From contig MKST01000002.1 in assembly GCA_001897355.1 (NCBI GenBank), positions 27,519 through 91,518 of the forward strand: a stretch of 64,000 bases of DNA, given 5' to 3'. Made by a program: the position numbers and the translations under genes. The notes beneath the pieces were generated by a model. The model worked only from the letters and a program-made list of their open reading frames with translations, made no database searches and was not told where the DNA came from. This DNA is from Solirubrobacterales bacterium 67-14 (GTDB lineage: Bacteria; Actinomycetota; Thermoleophilia; Solirubrobacterales; 70-9). Below, piece after piece: positions 36,633 through 44,583 of the stretch (positions are counted from its first letter, which is position 1; every line of letters starts with the position of its first letter).

Positions 36633-37652
36633 CTAGCTGCGCTTCTTGCGCTTGCGACGCTCGCCCTGCGGTCCGTCGTCGGATCTGTCGGGGGCATCTT
36701 GCGCGTCAGGCGCATCGAGGGCATCGGGAGCGTTGACAGCGCCGCGAGGATCGGGATCGTCCGGGTCCAGTTCGTCAGCGGTGCCTTCGATGACGTCTTC
36801 GTCATCGTCGTCATCGTCGCCGCCGAATCCCGGATCGCCCGGTTTCGGCCAGGGTCTCGCCTCGCCGGAAGCCCAGGCCGGCGGTCGCCCTCCCGGCACC
36901 CAGCCGGCCAGCAGCAAGCCGGCGTAGATGAACCAGATCAGGGTGAAGAGCGTGAAGAAGGCGAAGACCACGCCCAGCGCGATGCCGAGCGAGCCCCAGA
37001 ACCGGGTCAGGAGCCCGGTCCTCATGGCCCAGAGCGAGACGTAGACGACGGCGACCGTGAAGCCGAGCAACCCCGCCAGGCTGATCCCCGTTTCGAGCGG
37101 GGCCAATGAGGCTGACCCGCGGATGTCCTTCGCCTCTTCGTCTTCACAGTCGCTGGTGAAATCGGAGCGCTCTTCGTCGGTGACCGCGCCGCCCGTGTCG
37201 GAAGAGCCGGTCGCCTCGGTCTGGTCGGCAACCTTGTCGGCCACGCATTTCTCGATCGTCGCGTGGTCGACGTCCTTGAAATCGGTGGCCGCCTGCAGGA
37301 TCGAACCGGCACTGACCATGCTGCCGGCGCCGATCAGGATCGGGGCGATGACCATGACCCCGATCAGGGCGCGGCGCACCTGGGGCGCGCGGGCGGCAGC
37401 GGCCCGGAAGAGGAAGACCAAGGGGACCGCGAGCAGCGACCAGCCGAGGAATTGGCCGAAGCTGGCCAACAACAGGCCAGACCGGTCGCCATCGACCTCA
37501 CGCAACCGCTCGGCCAGGCCCGATGCGGCCCGGACCGCGGCCGAGGAATCGCTGTACGTAGCGAGGATGACCGCGACCCCCATCACCGACGCGATGCCGG
37601 CGACCAGGGACCAGCGCTTCTCGCGCTCGAGTATCTGGGCTTTGGGAGTCAT
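36633..37652 (-). CDS. Membrane protein with acidic low-complexity tail
   Basis: 339 aa. Hydrophobic helices at about 18-36, 66-84, 95-117, 195-215 and 220-250, with a loop containing two Cys (CVADKV and DCEDEE) between. The last 85 residues are an acidic, probably disordered tail: a run GDDDDDDEDV, Asp/Pro/Ala repeats (APDALDAPDAQDAPD) and a basic end RRKRKKRS. No catalytic motif and no named family recognised. It lies 28 bases before the PucR gene and may share its transcript. Confidence 0.7.
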   Translation of the reverse strand: MTPKAQILEREKRWSLVAGIASVMGVAVILATYSDSSAAVRAASGLAERLREVDGDRSGLLLASFGQFLGWSLLAVPLVFLFRAAAARAPQVRRALIGVMVIAPILIGAGSMVSAGSILQAATDFKDVDHATIEKCVADKVADQTEATGSSDTGGAVTDEERSDFTSDCEDEEAKDIRGSASLAPLETGISLAGLLGFTVAVVYVSLWAMRTGLLTRFWGSLGIALGVVFAFFTLFTLIWFIYAGLLLAGWVPGGRPPAWASGEARPWPKPGDPGFGGDDDDDDEDVIEGTADELDPDDPDPRGAVNAPDALDAPDAQDAPDRSDDGPQGERRKRKKRS

Positions 37653-37704
37653 TTGCGAAATGCCGGACCGGAACCGGCCGGAGGCCAGCGAAGCCTACCG
37701 GCGC

Positions 37705-37878
37705 TCAGGCCGCGGGGCTTTCCTGATCGTCCTCGTCACGGACCGGGTAGTACTCGTAATCGACCGGCTCGGCGATGCGGGAGATCCGCTCACCGACCGA
37801 AAGGACGAGGTCGAGCAGGGGTGAAACGGCGACGATCGCCGATTCGATCTTCCCGGCGGCAGGGTCAGGTGCATCCAT
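37705..37878 (-). CDS. Small hypothetical protein (57 aa)
   Basis: Reads ATG 37878 to TGA 37705, 57 codons: MDAPDPAAGKIESAIVAVSP, then an amphipathic LLDLVLSVGERISRIAEPV, then DYEYYPVRDEDDQ. The composition looks like a real acidic protein: it has a coherent helix and an aromatic patch, and it fills an otherwise empty gap. It starts 28 bases from the divergent GTG at 37907. No strong ribosome site is visible. Function unknown. Confidence 0.5.
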   Translation of the reverse strand: MDAPDPAAGKIESAIVAVSPLLDLVLSVGERISRIAEPVDYEYYPVRDEDDQESPAA

Positions 37879-37906
37879 TGGTCAATACGCTACAGAGACC
37901 TTGGCC

Positions 37907-38671
37907 GTGAATCTCCCCCACGTTCCCCTCGAAGCCGGGGCCAGCCCCGAGAACCCGCCCTGCCCGGCCTGCGGCGAGCCGCTCTTCCCCTGGGTCGGCA
38001 TGCCGGTCGCCTCGGGGATCGCCCACCGCTGCGAGGCCTGCGGGCTCGGCGTGCTCAGTCACGGCGAGAAGTTCGACTTTCCGCGTAGAGCGGGCGAAGA
38101 CGAGGCGGAGGCACCGGTGGGGGGTGCCCCCGGCCGGACTTCGCCGGGAGTTCCGGGGACACCCCCCACCGGCACCTCCGCTGACGTAGTCGTCGACAAT
38201 TCATTCGATCCCGGGACGGCTGAGGATGCGCTCGCTGAGTTGGAGTTGGATCGGGATGGGGATGGCTCTTATCTGTTCGACAACCGGGCTTCGTTCGCTT
38301 GCTGGCTGACCGGTGGGGCCTGGGCCGGGTTGGGCACCGACCGTCGTTACCGGTTCACGCCCCACGCGGTCACCGACCTGGTCGCGAGCCGCGACCAGGT
38401 GGTCACCCGGACCCGGCAGCGGCCGCTGCGTGGCATCGCGGTCATGTGGCAGTCGGGGTTGAACATGTTCACCTTCGGCCAGAACATCGTCATGGGCGCC
38501 TTCGGCAAGGCGCACAGGGTCGAGGGCGACCGGCCCTGGAAGCGTGGGCTCGACTGGTTCATCTCGATCGCCGTGGCGATTCCCGCGATCGTCGTCGCCG
38601 TCCCGTTCGAGCTGATCGCGATCCTCTTCCGGCGCGGCGCCGCCAGCAGAGCCGAAATCCAGGTTCTCTGA
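37907..38671 (+). CDS. Zinc-ribbon membrane-anchored protein carrying an in-frame R1 element
   Basis: 254 aa from GTG 37907. An N-terminal rubredoxin-like zinc ribbon (CPACGEPLFPWVG then HRCEACGLGVL) precedes a Gly/Pro-rich linker at about residues 67-92 ([20 protein letters not shown]) encoded by the R1 element at 38105-38181. The rest includes SYLFDNRASFACWLTGGAWAG and a helix pair near the C-terminus (WFISIAVAIPAIVVAVPFELIAILFRRG). The middle domain is not recognised; a methyltransferase-linked role has no support. It ends 14 bases before an R2 repeat. Confidence 0.7.
   Translation: MNLPHVPLEAGASPENPPCPACGEPLFPWVGMPVASGIAHRCEACGLGVLSHGEKFDFPRRAGEDEAEAPVGGAPGRTSPGVPGTPPTGTSADVVVDNSFDPGTAEDALAELELDRDGDGSYLFDNRASFACWLTGGAWAGLGTDRRYRFTPHAVTDLVASRDQVVTRTRQRPLRGIAVMWQSGLNMFTFGQNIVMGAFGKAHRVEGDRPWKRGLDWFISIAVAIPAIVVAVPFELIAILFRRGAASRAEIQVL
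38105..38181. repeat. R1 palindromic element, copy 4 (inside zinc-ribbon gene)
   Basis: 77 bp: 29-base arms at 38105-38133 and 38153-38181 around the core at 38134-38152, which on the minus strand reads AACTCCCGGCGAAGTCCGG. On that strand all 29 positions pair, three as G.T wobble. Antisense to the host gene, which reads GRTSPGVP as in nuoG and nuoC copy 3. These are the longest arms of the four copies. Confidence 0.9.
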
Positions 38672-38685
38672 GCAAGCATCCGCAT

Positions 38686-38763
38686 GTCATCCGGTCTTCG
38701 CCGGATGACCACGGAAACCCGCCCCTCCCACTCGAAGCAAAGGATGGTTGGGAGAGGCTCCGC
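38686..38763 (-). terminator. R2 repeat, copy B, downstream of degenerate hydrolase gene
   Basis: Minus-strand copy of the 78-base R2 unit. Hairpin 1 pairs 38749-38758 with 38721-38730, one pair being a G.U wobble on the minus strand, around the loop ACCATCCTTTGCTTCGAG. Hairpin 2 (38686-38709) has perfect 9-bp arms. It begins at the last base of the hydrolase stop codon and ends 14 bases from the zinc-ribbon gene. Confidence 0.7.
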
Positions 38764-39503
38764 TAGGTGAGCAACTCGGGGACGGCTTGGATTCCGTCGC
38801 GGTTTGCGTGGACCGTTTCCGCGCCGGGGACCCGGTCGGCCACCGCTTCGGCGGCCCGTCCCAGCAGGGCCGGGGTCGAAGGCAGGGTGACCACGGTGAC
38901 CTCCGATTCGAGCCCGGCCAGCCGGACCGGGTCCAACGGCCAGGCCGGGACGGCAGGCAACTCGACCAGGAAGGACCGGGCCGCAGCCGGACCCCGATCG
39001 GCGTAGTCGGCGAAGCGCTCGGCTCCGATCCCGAGGGTGTGAAGCCGACCCGCCAGGAACAGCTCGTATGCCGCTTCTTCGCCGCCCTCAGCGGCGGCCG
39101 CCCGGATCGCCTCGACGTCGGCCGACATGCCTTCGGTCGCGGCGCTGACCGCCCCGAAGACCGGGGGCTCGACCAGGAACGCGCGGGCGACGAGCGCCGG
39201 TTCCGCCAACGCCATCTCGAGCGCCACCACGGCGCCGAAGCCGAGGCCGACCAGGGTCGCGCCTTCGATCCCGAGCTCCTGCATCAGCGACGAGATCTCG
39301 ATCGCCTGCTCGGGGATCGAGGTGCGACGGTACTCATCGGCCGGAACCGACTGGCCCCAGCCACGGCGGTCCGGGGTGATCAGGCGCCAGGATCCGGCCA
39401 GCGAGCCGACCGCCTGGTCGAAAACCGACGAGTCGGTACCGGTGCCATGGATCAGCAGAACCGGGGAGCCTTCTCCCCGGTCGATGAAGTGGAGTTCGTT
39501 CAG
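38763..39503 (-). CDS. Alpha/beta-hydrolase-fold protein lacking the catalytic triad
   Basis: About 246 aa if it starts at CTG 39503, which overlaps the stop of the upstream gene by 4 bases (CTGA), with AGGGA 7 bases before; no ATG, GTG or TTG precedes the domain. The fold is clear: ELHFIDRGEGSPVLLIHGTGTDSSVFDQAV and WRLITPDRRGWGQS. The nucleophile elbow reads VGLGFGAVVALEMA, with Gly where Ser is expected (G-x-S-x-G). The usual late Asp and GxGH are not seen (LPSTPALL and ANRDGIQAVP). It is probably inactive as a hydrolase and may bind a ligand. An R2 repeat follows. Confidence 0.7.
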   Translation of the reverse strand: MNELHFIDRGEGSPVLLIHGTGTDSSVFDQAVGSLAGSWRLITPDRRGWGQSVPADEYRRTSIPEQAIEISSLMQELGIEGATLVGLGFGAVVALEMALAEPALVARAFLVEPPVFGAVSAATEGMSADVEAIRAAAAEGGEEAAYELFLAGRLHTLGIGAERFADYADRGPAAARSFLVELPAVPAWPLDPVRLAGLESEVTVVTLPSTPALLGRAAEAVADRVPGAETVHANRDGIQAVPELLT

Positions 39504-39769
39504 CGGAGTCCCTGGCGGGCTTCCCGGACCAGGGTCACGGCCTCGGGAAACACCACGCGGATCGCATCGCGGACCTGCATCGCCTGCTCGTCGGAGCTGC
39601 CGTTGAGGTCGAGACGGCCGATCGAGGCGACGGTCATCTCGACGGCGAGCCTGATCGCGTTGTCGGCCCAGGCGACTTCCTGGGAGGACTGCATCTGGTC
39701 TGCCATCTCCTGCATCCGCGCACGGAGCTCGTCCGGGTCGCCAAACATGTTGAACGGGGAACCTTCCAT
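39500..39769 (-). CDS. Small conserved-looking protein (89 aa)
   Basis: 89 aa, ATG 39769. All-helical: MFGDPDELRARMQEMADQMQSSQEVAWADNAIRLAVEMTVASIGRLDLNGSSDEQAMQVRDAIRVVFPEAVTLVREARQ. No signal peptide or membrane segment and no family recognised. Its TGA overlaps the proposed CTG start of the alpha/beta-hydrolase-like protein, so the two form a coupled pair. Confidence 0.6.
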   Translation of the reverse strand: MEGSPFNMFGDPDELRARMQEMADQMQSSQEVAWADNAIRLAVEMTVASIGRLDLNGSSDEQAMQVRDAIRVVFPEAVTLVREARQGLR

Positions 39770-39899
39770 GAGACCAATCTAGCGCCCTCGGGGCGTCGGG
39801 TCGGAACTTGGGGCGATCTCACGGCCGCAGAGGCGCCCTGTTGCACAATCGTTGCGGTTGTCGAGCCACATGTGAGCAAATTCTCCGTAGCTTCGGACC

Positions 39900-40580
39900 A
39901 TGCTCCGCCTCGGACCTTCAGCGACCCGTGGATCGGCGACCGTCGAACAGGTCGGCGTGGTCCTGCTCCTGGCCGCGACCTTCGCCGGGCTGGTCGCCGC
40001 TTGCCTGGCCGGGCTGGTCGAACCGCCCGGTCACGGGCTCGGGATCAGGATCGCCAACCGGATCGCCTGCGGCCCCCGTGAGCCCGGCGTCTGCCGCCAG
40101 CATCCGGCGGTCTCGGCCTACGGCTGGGACGTGGCCCGGGCCGTGCGCTGGCTGGCCCCGGAGCCGACCGCCCGCAACGGCCCGGGCGGCGAAGCCGTCG
40201 GGCCGGTCGATTTTCGCTACTGCCAACGACCGAGCTGCGCGGTCCCGGCCGGGGAAGCCGGACTGACCACCGCCAACCGCCGGCTCACCCTGTTCACCGA
40301 GGTCAGACGGCTGGGTTCTGCCGAGTCCGGTGCCGGCCGGACGACCTGGGAGATCGCGTACTGGTTCTACCGTCCCTCCCTGGGCTGGCAGCGAGTGGTC
40401 CGCCGGGCCGGGCCGGCCGAGATCGAGGCGGCCTCCGGAACCCGTCTGCTGCTGGAGGACAGCCCGCGCCTGGTGCCGCTGGAGATCCTCCCGGGCCGCA
40501 ACCACTACGACCTGCCGCCGGGTGACGAACCGCCCTGGCGCTGGAAGGTGAAGCCGACCTATGACGGCTGGTCGGCCTGA
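39900..40580 (+). CDS. TadE/pseudopilin-like secreted protein (weak)
   Basis: 226 aa. RGSATVEQVGVVLLLAATFAGLVAACLAGL resembles the Gly-Ser/Thr-x-x-E + hydrophobic helix of TadE/Flp prepilins cut by a prepilin peptidase, with the conserved Glu after the cleavage region (ATVEQ). The remainder is soluble and includes Cys residues (IACGPREPGVCRQH, RYCQRPSC). No other tad genes are in the window. The call rests on the N-terminus only; otherwise it is a hypothetical exported protein. It ends 3 bases from the convergent DUF2804 gene. Confidence 0.45.
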   Translation: MLRLGPSATRGSATVEQVGVVLLLAATFAGLVAACLAGLVEPPGHGLGIRIANRIACGPREPGVCRQHPAVSAYGWDVARAVRWLAPEPTARNGPGGEAVGPVDFRYCQRPSCAVPAGEAGLTTANRRLTLFTEVRRLGSAESGAGRTTWEIAYWFYRPSLGWQRVVRRAGPAEIEAASGTRLLLEDSPRLVPLEILPGRNHYDLPPGDEPPWRWKVKPTYDGWSA

Positions 40581-40583
40581 GCC

Positions 40584-41477
40584 TCACCAGACGACCTTGT
40601 GTTCCTCCATGACGCCGGCTCCGTCAGCGAGTTCGATTCCGTCGAGGGTTCCGGTGAAAGTGCCGAAGCGGTGCACGTAGTCGGAGCGGACCAGCCAGAA
40701 GTTGTCGTGACGGCGGCGTTCGGCCTCGCCGAACTGGAACCGAAGCCCGGTTCCCGGGTTCCCTTCCCCGCCTTCGGAACGGACCGCATCGAGTCCCTCG
40801 AACTCGACCGGGGCGGGTTCATGGGGCACCCCGTCGATCCAGATCGCCCGTTCGCTGCTCGTCACCGAGTCGTTGATCCCCTCGGTCAGGTTCCAGCCCA
40901 GGGCCCGGCCGTCGACCGATTGGCCGATGCCCGCGGACCAGCTCCATTCCACGTTTCGCTGGTGATAGCCGGCGGACTCGTCGTCCACGCCGAAACCCTC
41001 GACCTGGTGGGTCTCCCCGTCCAGGACCACCCTGCCCGTCACCGGGACCCCGGCCCGTTTCCGGGTCCAGCCCCAACCGCGGCCGCTCGGGGAGACCACC
41101 TCGATCGGCTCGCTCTCGCCGAACCGGAGCGCGGCCCGCACGTTGCCGGTGCGGATCTCTACCACCGGCCCGTCGAGCACGACCTCGGGGCCGCCGGGCC
41201 GCAGCCTCGTGTGCTCCCAGACCTTGCCCTCGACCCGGTCCCAGACGGACCAGAAGGTGTGGTTCGAAATGCCGATCCGAACCACGCCGGCGCAGAGCAT
41301 GATCTCCTCACCGTAGAAGCCGACATAGCGCCAGCGTTTGCGCATCAGACCCTTGTGAAGCAGGGGTTGGCGGGCCGGGGGAATCGGAAGATCGGGGCGA
41401 CCGGGACCGGGACCGCGCCACGAAAGCGCCTGGCCAGCCCGGTCGTCAGCCGTGGCGGAAGGGATCGTGCCTGCCAT
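40584..41477 (-). CDS. DUF2804 family protein
   Basis: 297 aa. The C-terminus FGTFTGTLDGIELADGAGVMEEHKVVW and GWNLTEGINDSVTSSERAIWIDG are typical of DUF2804, a family of unknown function with a lipocalin-like all-beta fold related to AttH. MRKRWRYVGFYGEEIMLCAGVVRIG near residue 45 is the usual beginning of the domain. Starts 21 bases from the divergent sulfotransferase gene. No signal peptide. Confidence 0.75.
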   Translation of the reverse strand: MAGTIPSATADDRAGQALSWRGPGPGRPDLPIPPARQPLLHKGLMRKRWRYVGFYGEEIMLCAGVVRIGISNHTFWSVWDRVEGKVWEHTRLRPGGPEVVLDGPVVEIRTGNVRAALRFGESEPIEVVSPSGRGWGWTRKRAGVPVTGRVVLDGETHQVEGFGVDDESAGYHQRNVEWSWSAGIGQSVDGRALGWNLTEGINDSVTSSERAIWIDGVPHEPAPVEFEGLDAVRSEGGEGNPGTGLRFQFGEAERRRHDNFWLVRSDYVHRFGTFTGTLDGIELADGAGVMEEHKVVW

Positions 41478-41498
41478 TCCCGGTTACACTACTCCGCC

Positions 41499-42491
41499 GT
41501 GTCTGAAACCGCCGATACAAACGTGACCGCCCCCGAGGCCACCTACGACCCCGCCGACGATGCGATGTGCTCGCGCGCCCGCGAGCGTTTCACTTCGGAT
41601 CGCAACCGTCGCCTGCCGCGCCGCAAGAGCAAGACGGCGACCCTGCCGAACATGATCATCATCGGCGGGCTCAAGTGCGGGACCACCTCGATCCACCACT
41701 ACCTCGGTCTGCATCCCGAGATCCACATGTCGAAGCCGAAGGAACTCAACTTCTTCGCCGCCGAACAGAACTGGGATCTCGGCTTCGACTGGTACGAGAA
41801 CCGCTTCGACTCGACCGTCAAGATCAACGGCGAGTCCTCCCCGCATTACACGAACCGGCCCCGTTTCAACGGCGTCGCCGAGCGGATCCACAAGCACGTT
41901 CCCGACGTCAAGCTGATCTACATGGTGCGCGACCCGATCAAGCGGATCCTCTCCCACTGGGTACACGCGACCGGTGCCGGCTATGAGACCCGTGAGTTCG
42001 TCCCGACCCTCGAGCTCCCGGACACGGCCTACATCCAGCGCTCGCAGTACTGGATGCAGCTCCAGCCCTACCTCGAGTACTTCGACCGCGACCAGATCGA
42101 GATCATCACCCAGGAGGATCTCGGCAAGAAGCGTGACGAGACGATGAAGCAGGCCTTCAGCTTCCTCGGGGTCGACGAGAACTTCACCTCCGAGCAGTGG
42201 GACCGTCAGTGGGAGAAGTCCTCGGCCAAGCACGACGACAAGTACCAGTTCATGGAGAAGCTGATCAAGCTGCCGGGATTCCGGGCCTTCGACCGTAACT
42301 TCGACCGGCTGCCGGAATCGATGCGCTGGATGGTCGAGAAGGTGGTCCACGACCCGGACAAGCCCCCGGCCCCGAAGCCGGAGATCCCGGACGACCTGAT
42401 GGAAACCCTGAAGGGCCGCTTCCGCGACGACGTGGCCGGCCTGAAGGAATGGTCCGGCCGCGATTTCGACGGCTGGTACGACTACTCCTGA
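41499..42491 (+). CDS. PAPS-dependent sulfotransferase
   Basis: 330 aa from GTG 41499. NMIIIGGLKCGTTSIHHYLGLHPEIHMS is the 5'-phosphosulfate-binding loop, and LIYMVRDPIKRILSHWVH is the 3'-phosphate-binding motif, both textbook for sulfotransferases. SKPKELNFFA follows the P-loop as in heparan-type and bacterial enzymes. It transfers sulfate from PAPS to an unknown alcohol or sugar. The 45-residue N-terminus is polar and not a signal peptide. It shares a 21-base divergent gap with DUF2804. Confidence 0.9.
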   Translation: MSETADTNVTAPEATYDPADDAMCSRARERFTSDRNRRLPRRKSKTATLPNMIIIGGLKCGTTSIHHYLGLHPEIHMSKPKELNFFAAEQNWDLGFDWYENRFDSTVKINGESSPHYTNRPRFNGVAERIHKHVPDVKLIYMVRDPIKRILSHWVHATGAGYETREFVPTLELPDTAYIQRSQYWMQLQPYLEYFDRDQIEIITQEDLGKKRDETMKQAFSFLGVDENFTSEQWDRQWEKSSAKHDDKYQFMEKLIKLPGFRAFDRNFDRLPESMRWMVEKVVHDPDKPPAPKPEIPDDLMETLKGRFRDDVAGLKEWSGRDFDGWYDYS

Positions 42492-42528
42492 TCCGGATCA
42501 CGGGCGAGCGGGCAGATAACGTAGCCCC

Positions 42529-43257
42529 ATGCGTCGCCTGATCCCGGACCCCGGTCCGACCGACCTGGAAACGGAAATCGAGGCCTACCGGCCGCTCGAG
42601 GACCCGCCGGAAGGCCGGCCCCGGGTGGCCGTCAACATGGTCACCACGCTGGACGGCCGGGCTTCCCTCCAGGGTGACACCAAGCAGCTCGGTTCGAGCG
42701 CGGACACCGAGCATCTGCTCGCCCTCCGAACCCGTTTCGACGCGGTGATGATCGGCGGCGGGACGATGCGGGCCGAGCGCTACGGCCGGATCATCTCCCG
42801 GCCCGCGTTCCGCGAGCAGCGCCGGAGGGCCGGGCTCGAGGGCGATGCGCTGGCGGTGATCATCAGTGGTGATCTCGACCTCCCCTTCGACGCGCCACTG
42901 TTCACCGACGGCAACGGCAGGGTGCTGATCTTCACCCGCAAGAGGACGGCCCCGGAGACCGCGACCCCGGTCGAGCTGGTCACGATCGACGGGCTGATCG
43001 ACAACGCCGACGTGCTGGCCCACCTGCGCCGGGAGGAAGGGGTGCGAGCGCTGCTCTGCGAAGGCGGACCGCATCTGTTCGGCCAGTTGGTCGCCGGCGG
43101 CCTGGTCGACGATCTGTTCCTGACCATCACCCCGGTCGCGATCGGCGGCGATGCCCCCCACATCCTCGAAGCGAACCTCCCCGAGCAGTCACGTTTCGAG
43201 CTGGTCGGCCTGACCGAAGCCGAGGGCGACCTCTTCGCGCGCTACGGCATGGCTTGA
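42529..43257 (+). CDS. RibD C-terminal-like (pyrimidine/dihydrofolate reductase-fold) protein
   Basis: 242 aa. RPRVAVNMVTTLDGRASLQGDTKQLGSSADTEHLLALRTRFDAVMIGGGTMRAERYG is the RibD_C/DHFR-like nucleotide and substrate site; GVRALLCEGGPHLFGQLVAGGLVDDLFLTITPVAIGG is the second half. No deaminase domain, so it is a stand-alone reductase. The 5-amino-6-ribosylamino-pyrimidine reductase step of riboflavin synthesis is possible, but no other rib gene is nearby and many such proteins have unknown substrates. It follows the sulfotransferase by 37 bases on the same strand. Confidence 0.85.
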   Translation: MRRLIPDPGPTDLETEIEAYRPLEDPPEGRPRVAVNMVTTLDGRASLQGDTKQLGSSADTEHLLALRTRFDAVMIGGGTMRAERYGRIISRPAFREQRRRAGLEGDALAVIISGDLDLPFDAPLFTDGNGRVLIFTRKRTAPETATPVELVTIDGLIDNADVLAHLRREEGVRALLCEGGPHLFGQLVAGGLVDDLFLTITPVAIGGDAPHILEANLPEQSRFELVGLTEAEGDLFARYGMA

Positions 43258-43332
43258 CCCGGTTGCGGCTTTCTACGAGCCTTTCCCGTCCTGGAGCGCT
43301 GCAACACTTCGGCGGGTAGTAGCGTCCCGGCC

Positions 43333-44559
43333 ATGGATTTCGAAGCCGGTTCGGAAGTTGAAGGGCTCCTCGAGCGTGTCCGTTCGTTCATGGACGAGCA
43401 CATCTATCCGCGCGAAGCAGAGCTTCACCAAGCGCTCGACGACGAGGTCAAGGCCGGGGTTCCCTACCCGGTCGCCCTGGTCGAGATCCGCGAGCAGGCC
43501 AAGGCGGCCGGCCTCTGGAACCTCTTCCTGCCGGACGAGGAGTACGGCGCCGGCCTGAACAACTGGCAGTACGCCTTCCTCTGCGAAGAGATGGGCCGCA
43601 GTCCACTGGTCGCCCCGATGGCCTTCAACAGCGCCGCGCCCGACACCGGCAACATGGAGATCCTGCTCGAACACGGCAGCGACGAGCAGAAGGCGAAGTA
43701 CCTGGCGCCGCTGGCCGGGGGCGAGATCCGCAGCTGCTTCTCGATGACCGAGCCGGATACCGCCGGCTCCGACCCGACCGGCCTCGCCGCCCGGGCCGAC
43801 CTCGATGGCGGCGAGTGGGTGATCAACGGCCACAAGTGGTTCACCTCGGGCGCGGTCGGGGCCGAGTTCGCGATCGCGATGGTCAACACCGAGCAGACCG
43901 AGAACCCGTACGCGAATGCCTCGATGATCATCGTCCCGACGGACAATCCGGGCTTTGACCTGGTCCGGCCGGTGCCGGTGATGGGGCACGACAAGGGCCC
44001 CGGCCACTGCGAGATCCGCTACGAGGACTGCCGGGTGCCGGAGGAGAACCTGCTCGGCGCCCGGGGTGCCGGCTTCGTGGTCGCCCAGGACCGGCTCGGC
44101 CCCGGACGCATCCATCACTGCATGCGGGCGATCGGCACCGCCGAACGGGCGCTCGAGCTGATGTGCCTGCGGGCGGCCGACCGCGAGGCCTTCGGAGGCC
44201 CGCTGGCCGACAAGCAGTTCGTCCAGGACTTCATCGCCAAGTCACGGATGGAGATCGACCAGGCCCGCCTGCTCTCCCTGAACGCCGCCTGGAAGATGGA
44301 CACGGTGGGCAAGCATGCCGCCCGCCAGGAGATCTCGATGATCAAGGTGGTTGCCGCGAACATGGTCATGGACGTGCTCGACCGGGCGCTGCAGGTCCAC
44401 GGTGCGCTCGGCATGTCCGACGACACGCCCCTGGCCGCGATGTGGCGCTACAGCCGCATGCTGAAGCTGGCCGACGGCCCTGACGAGGTCCACAAGATGG
44501 TCATCGCCAGAAGGGAAGTTGGCCGCTTCCTGAAGAAGCGGGCAACCGCCGAAGCCTAG
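43333..44559 (+). CDS. ACAD10/11-type acyl-CoA dehydrogenase
   Basis: 408 aa. EPDTAGSDPTGLAARADLDGGEWVINGHKWFTSGA is the FAD-binding acyl-CoA dehydrogenase middle domain. GFVVAQDRLGPGRIHHCMRAIGTAERALELM, ARQEISMIKVVAANMVMDVLDRALQVHGALGMS and ADGPDEVHKMVIARREV closely follow the ACAD11 subgroup, whose members process 4-phosphorylated acyl-CoA made by a linked kinase. A kinase of that type starts at the far end of this window (62996). Substrate is inferred only. Confidence 0.9.
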   Translation: MDFEAGSEVEGLLERVRSFMDEHIYPREAELHQALDDEVKAGVPYPVALVEIREQAKAAGLWNLFLPDEEYGAGLNNWQYAFLCEEMGRSPLVAPMAFNSAAPDTGNMEILLEHGSDEQKAKYLAPLAGGEIRSCFSMTEPDTAGSDPTGLAARADLDGGEWVINGHKWFTSGAVGAEFAIAMVNTEQTENPYANASMIIVPTDNPGFDLVRPVPVMGHDKGPGHCEIRYEDCRVPEENLLGARGAGFVVAQDRLGPGRIHHCMRAIGTAERALELMCLRAADREAFGGPLADKQFVQDFIAKSRMEIDQARLLSLNAAWKMDTVGKHAARQEISMIKVVAANMVMDVLDRALQVHGALGMSDDTPLAAMWRYSRMLKLADGPDEVHKMVIARREVGRFLKKRATAEA

Positions 44560-44583
44560 GAAAGCGCTCCGGCGGCCTCGCTT

